Positions 63,648-64,000 of a stretch of 64,000 nucleotides of DNA are shown in pieces. The stretch lies in the NCBI GenBank assembly GCA_028564925.1, contig CM053033.1:86810468-86874467 (forward strand), in the 5' to 3' direction. Within the stretch, counting starts at the first letter, position 1; each line of letters starts with the position of its first letter. Position numbers and translations under genes: made by a program. The notes beneath the pieces were generated by a model, which saw only the letters and a program-made list of their open reading frames with translations, made no database searches and was not told where the DNA came from. This DNA is from Lithobates sylvaticus (Eukaryota > Chordata > Amphibia > Anura > Ranidae).

Positions 63648-64000
63648 GCCCCTTTCACATGGGCTCTTCCGCTAAGCAGAATCCGCTTGCTCAGTGGGGA
63701 ATCTCTCCGCTGATCCCTGCTGAGCAGGCGCATGACAGGTCCGCTACGCAGAGTGGACACAAACGCAATCAGCTCTCCTCTATAGGGAAATTGGATATAA
63801 ACAGACCGCCTGTCCGTTTACACCCGATCTTCCGGACAGATGGGGGAATAGGACCACCATCAGTCTGTTTTTTTTTTTTTTTTGTGGAGCAGATCGAATG
63901 GCGGCAGGTGTCAGCGGACATGTTTCCACCGACATACGCCACTCCATAGAAGAAACTGGAGAGCACGATCAGGTCTGCCTGGAAAAACTGACAGGCGGAC
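63648..64000. mobile_element. MITE left end, truncated by the window
   Basis: Begins AAGGCCCCTTTCACATGGG, a typical external-repeat MITE start, then GC-richer DNA with GAGCAGATCG. The right end is beyond 64000. No EBP exon is recognised in it. Confidence 0.45.

Overview
This is vertebrate nuclear DNA. It holds two intron-split, single-copy host genes in a landscape packed with transposons. The protein matches and the repeat mix point to a frog, probably a ranid: a Frog Prince-like Tc1 transposon, TTAA-flanked MITEs, several palindromic MITE families and long L1-superfamily LINEs. The species call is inference. There is no sign of bacterial or viral genes, CRISPR, tRNA or rRNA.

Host genes. 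PORCN (porcupine, the Wnt O-acyltransferase) lies complete on the minus strand from 55339 (ATG) to 13867 (stop). I could place all 14 coding exons with GT/AG borders and matching phases. They give 461 codons, the length I recall for the longest human isoform. Two in-frame microexons of 18 and 15 nt correspond to the alternatively spliced segments known for mammalian and Xenopus porcupine. EBP (emopamil-binding protein, 3-beta-hydroxysteroid delta8-delta7 isomerase) starts on the plus strand. A likely noncoding exon 1 ends at 58954, coding exons lie at 62235-62535 and 63567-63603, and the rest is off the right edge. The two genes are head to head, about 3.6 kb apart, with a CCAAT-box cluster on each side.

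Layout. 1-13.5 kb: sequence beyond PORCN's 3' end, with MITEs, an inverted-dimer Tc1, a 2.2 kb foldback hAT-like element, a 415-bp tandem dimer, a CR1-like LINE split by a 1.6 kb insertion, and two short exon-like signals of unknown origin. 13.5-23.3 kb: PORCN exons 14-10. 23.25-38.03 kb: PORCN intron 9, almost filled by one nested locus. This is a decayed LINE (A) with a 14-bp target-site duplication, holding a second LINE (B) with both ORFs open and a 16-bp duplication, plus a nearly intact Tc1 transposon. 38-55.3 kb: PORCN exons 9-1 with MITE-rich introns. 55.3-62.2 kb: the divergent promoters and EBP intron 1, including a hAT element that carries its own 25-bp minisatellite and sits inside a separate 21-bp minisatellite. 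62.2-64 kb: EBP.

How the genes work together. PORCN (Wnt palmitoleoylation) and EBP (sterol isomerisation) are both multipass ER membrane enzymes, but they serve separate pathways. They are also neighbours in human, where I recall tandem orientation. The rest of the window is transposon history, chiefly what has stretched PORCN to over 41 kb.
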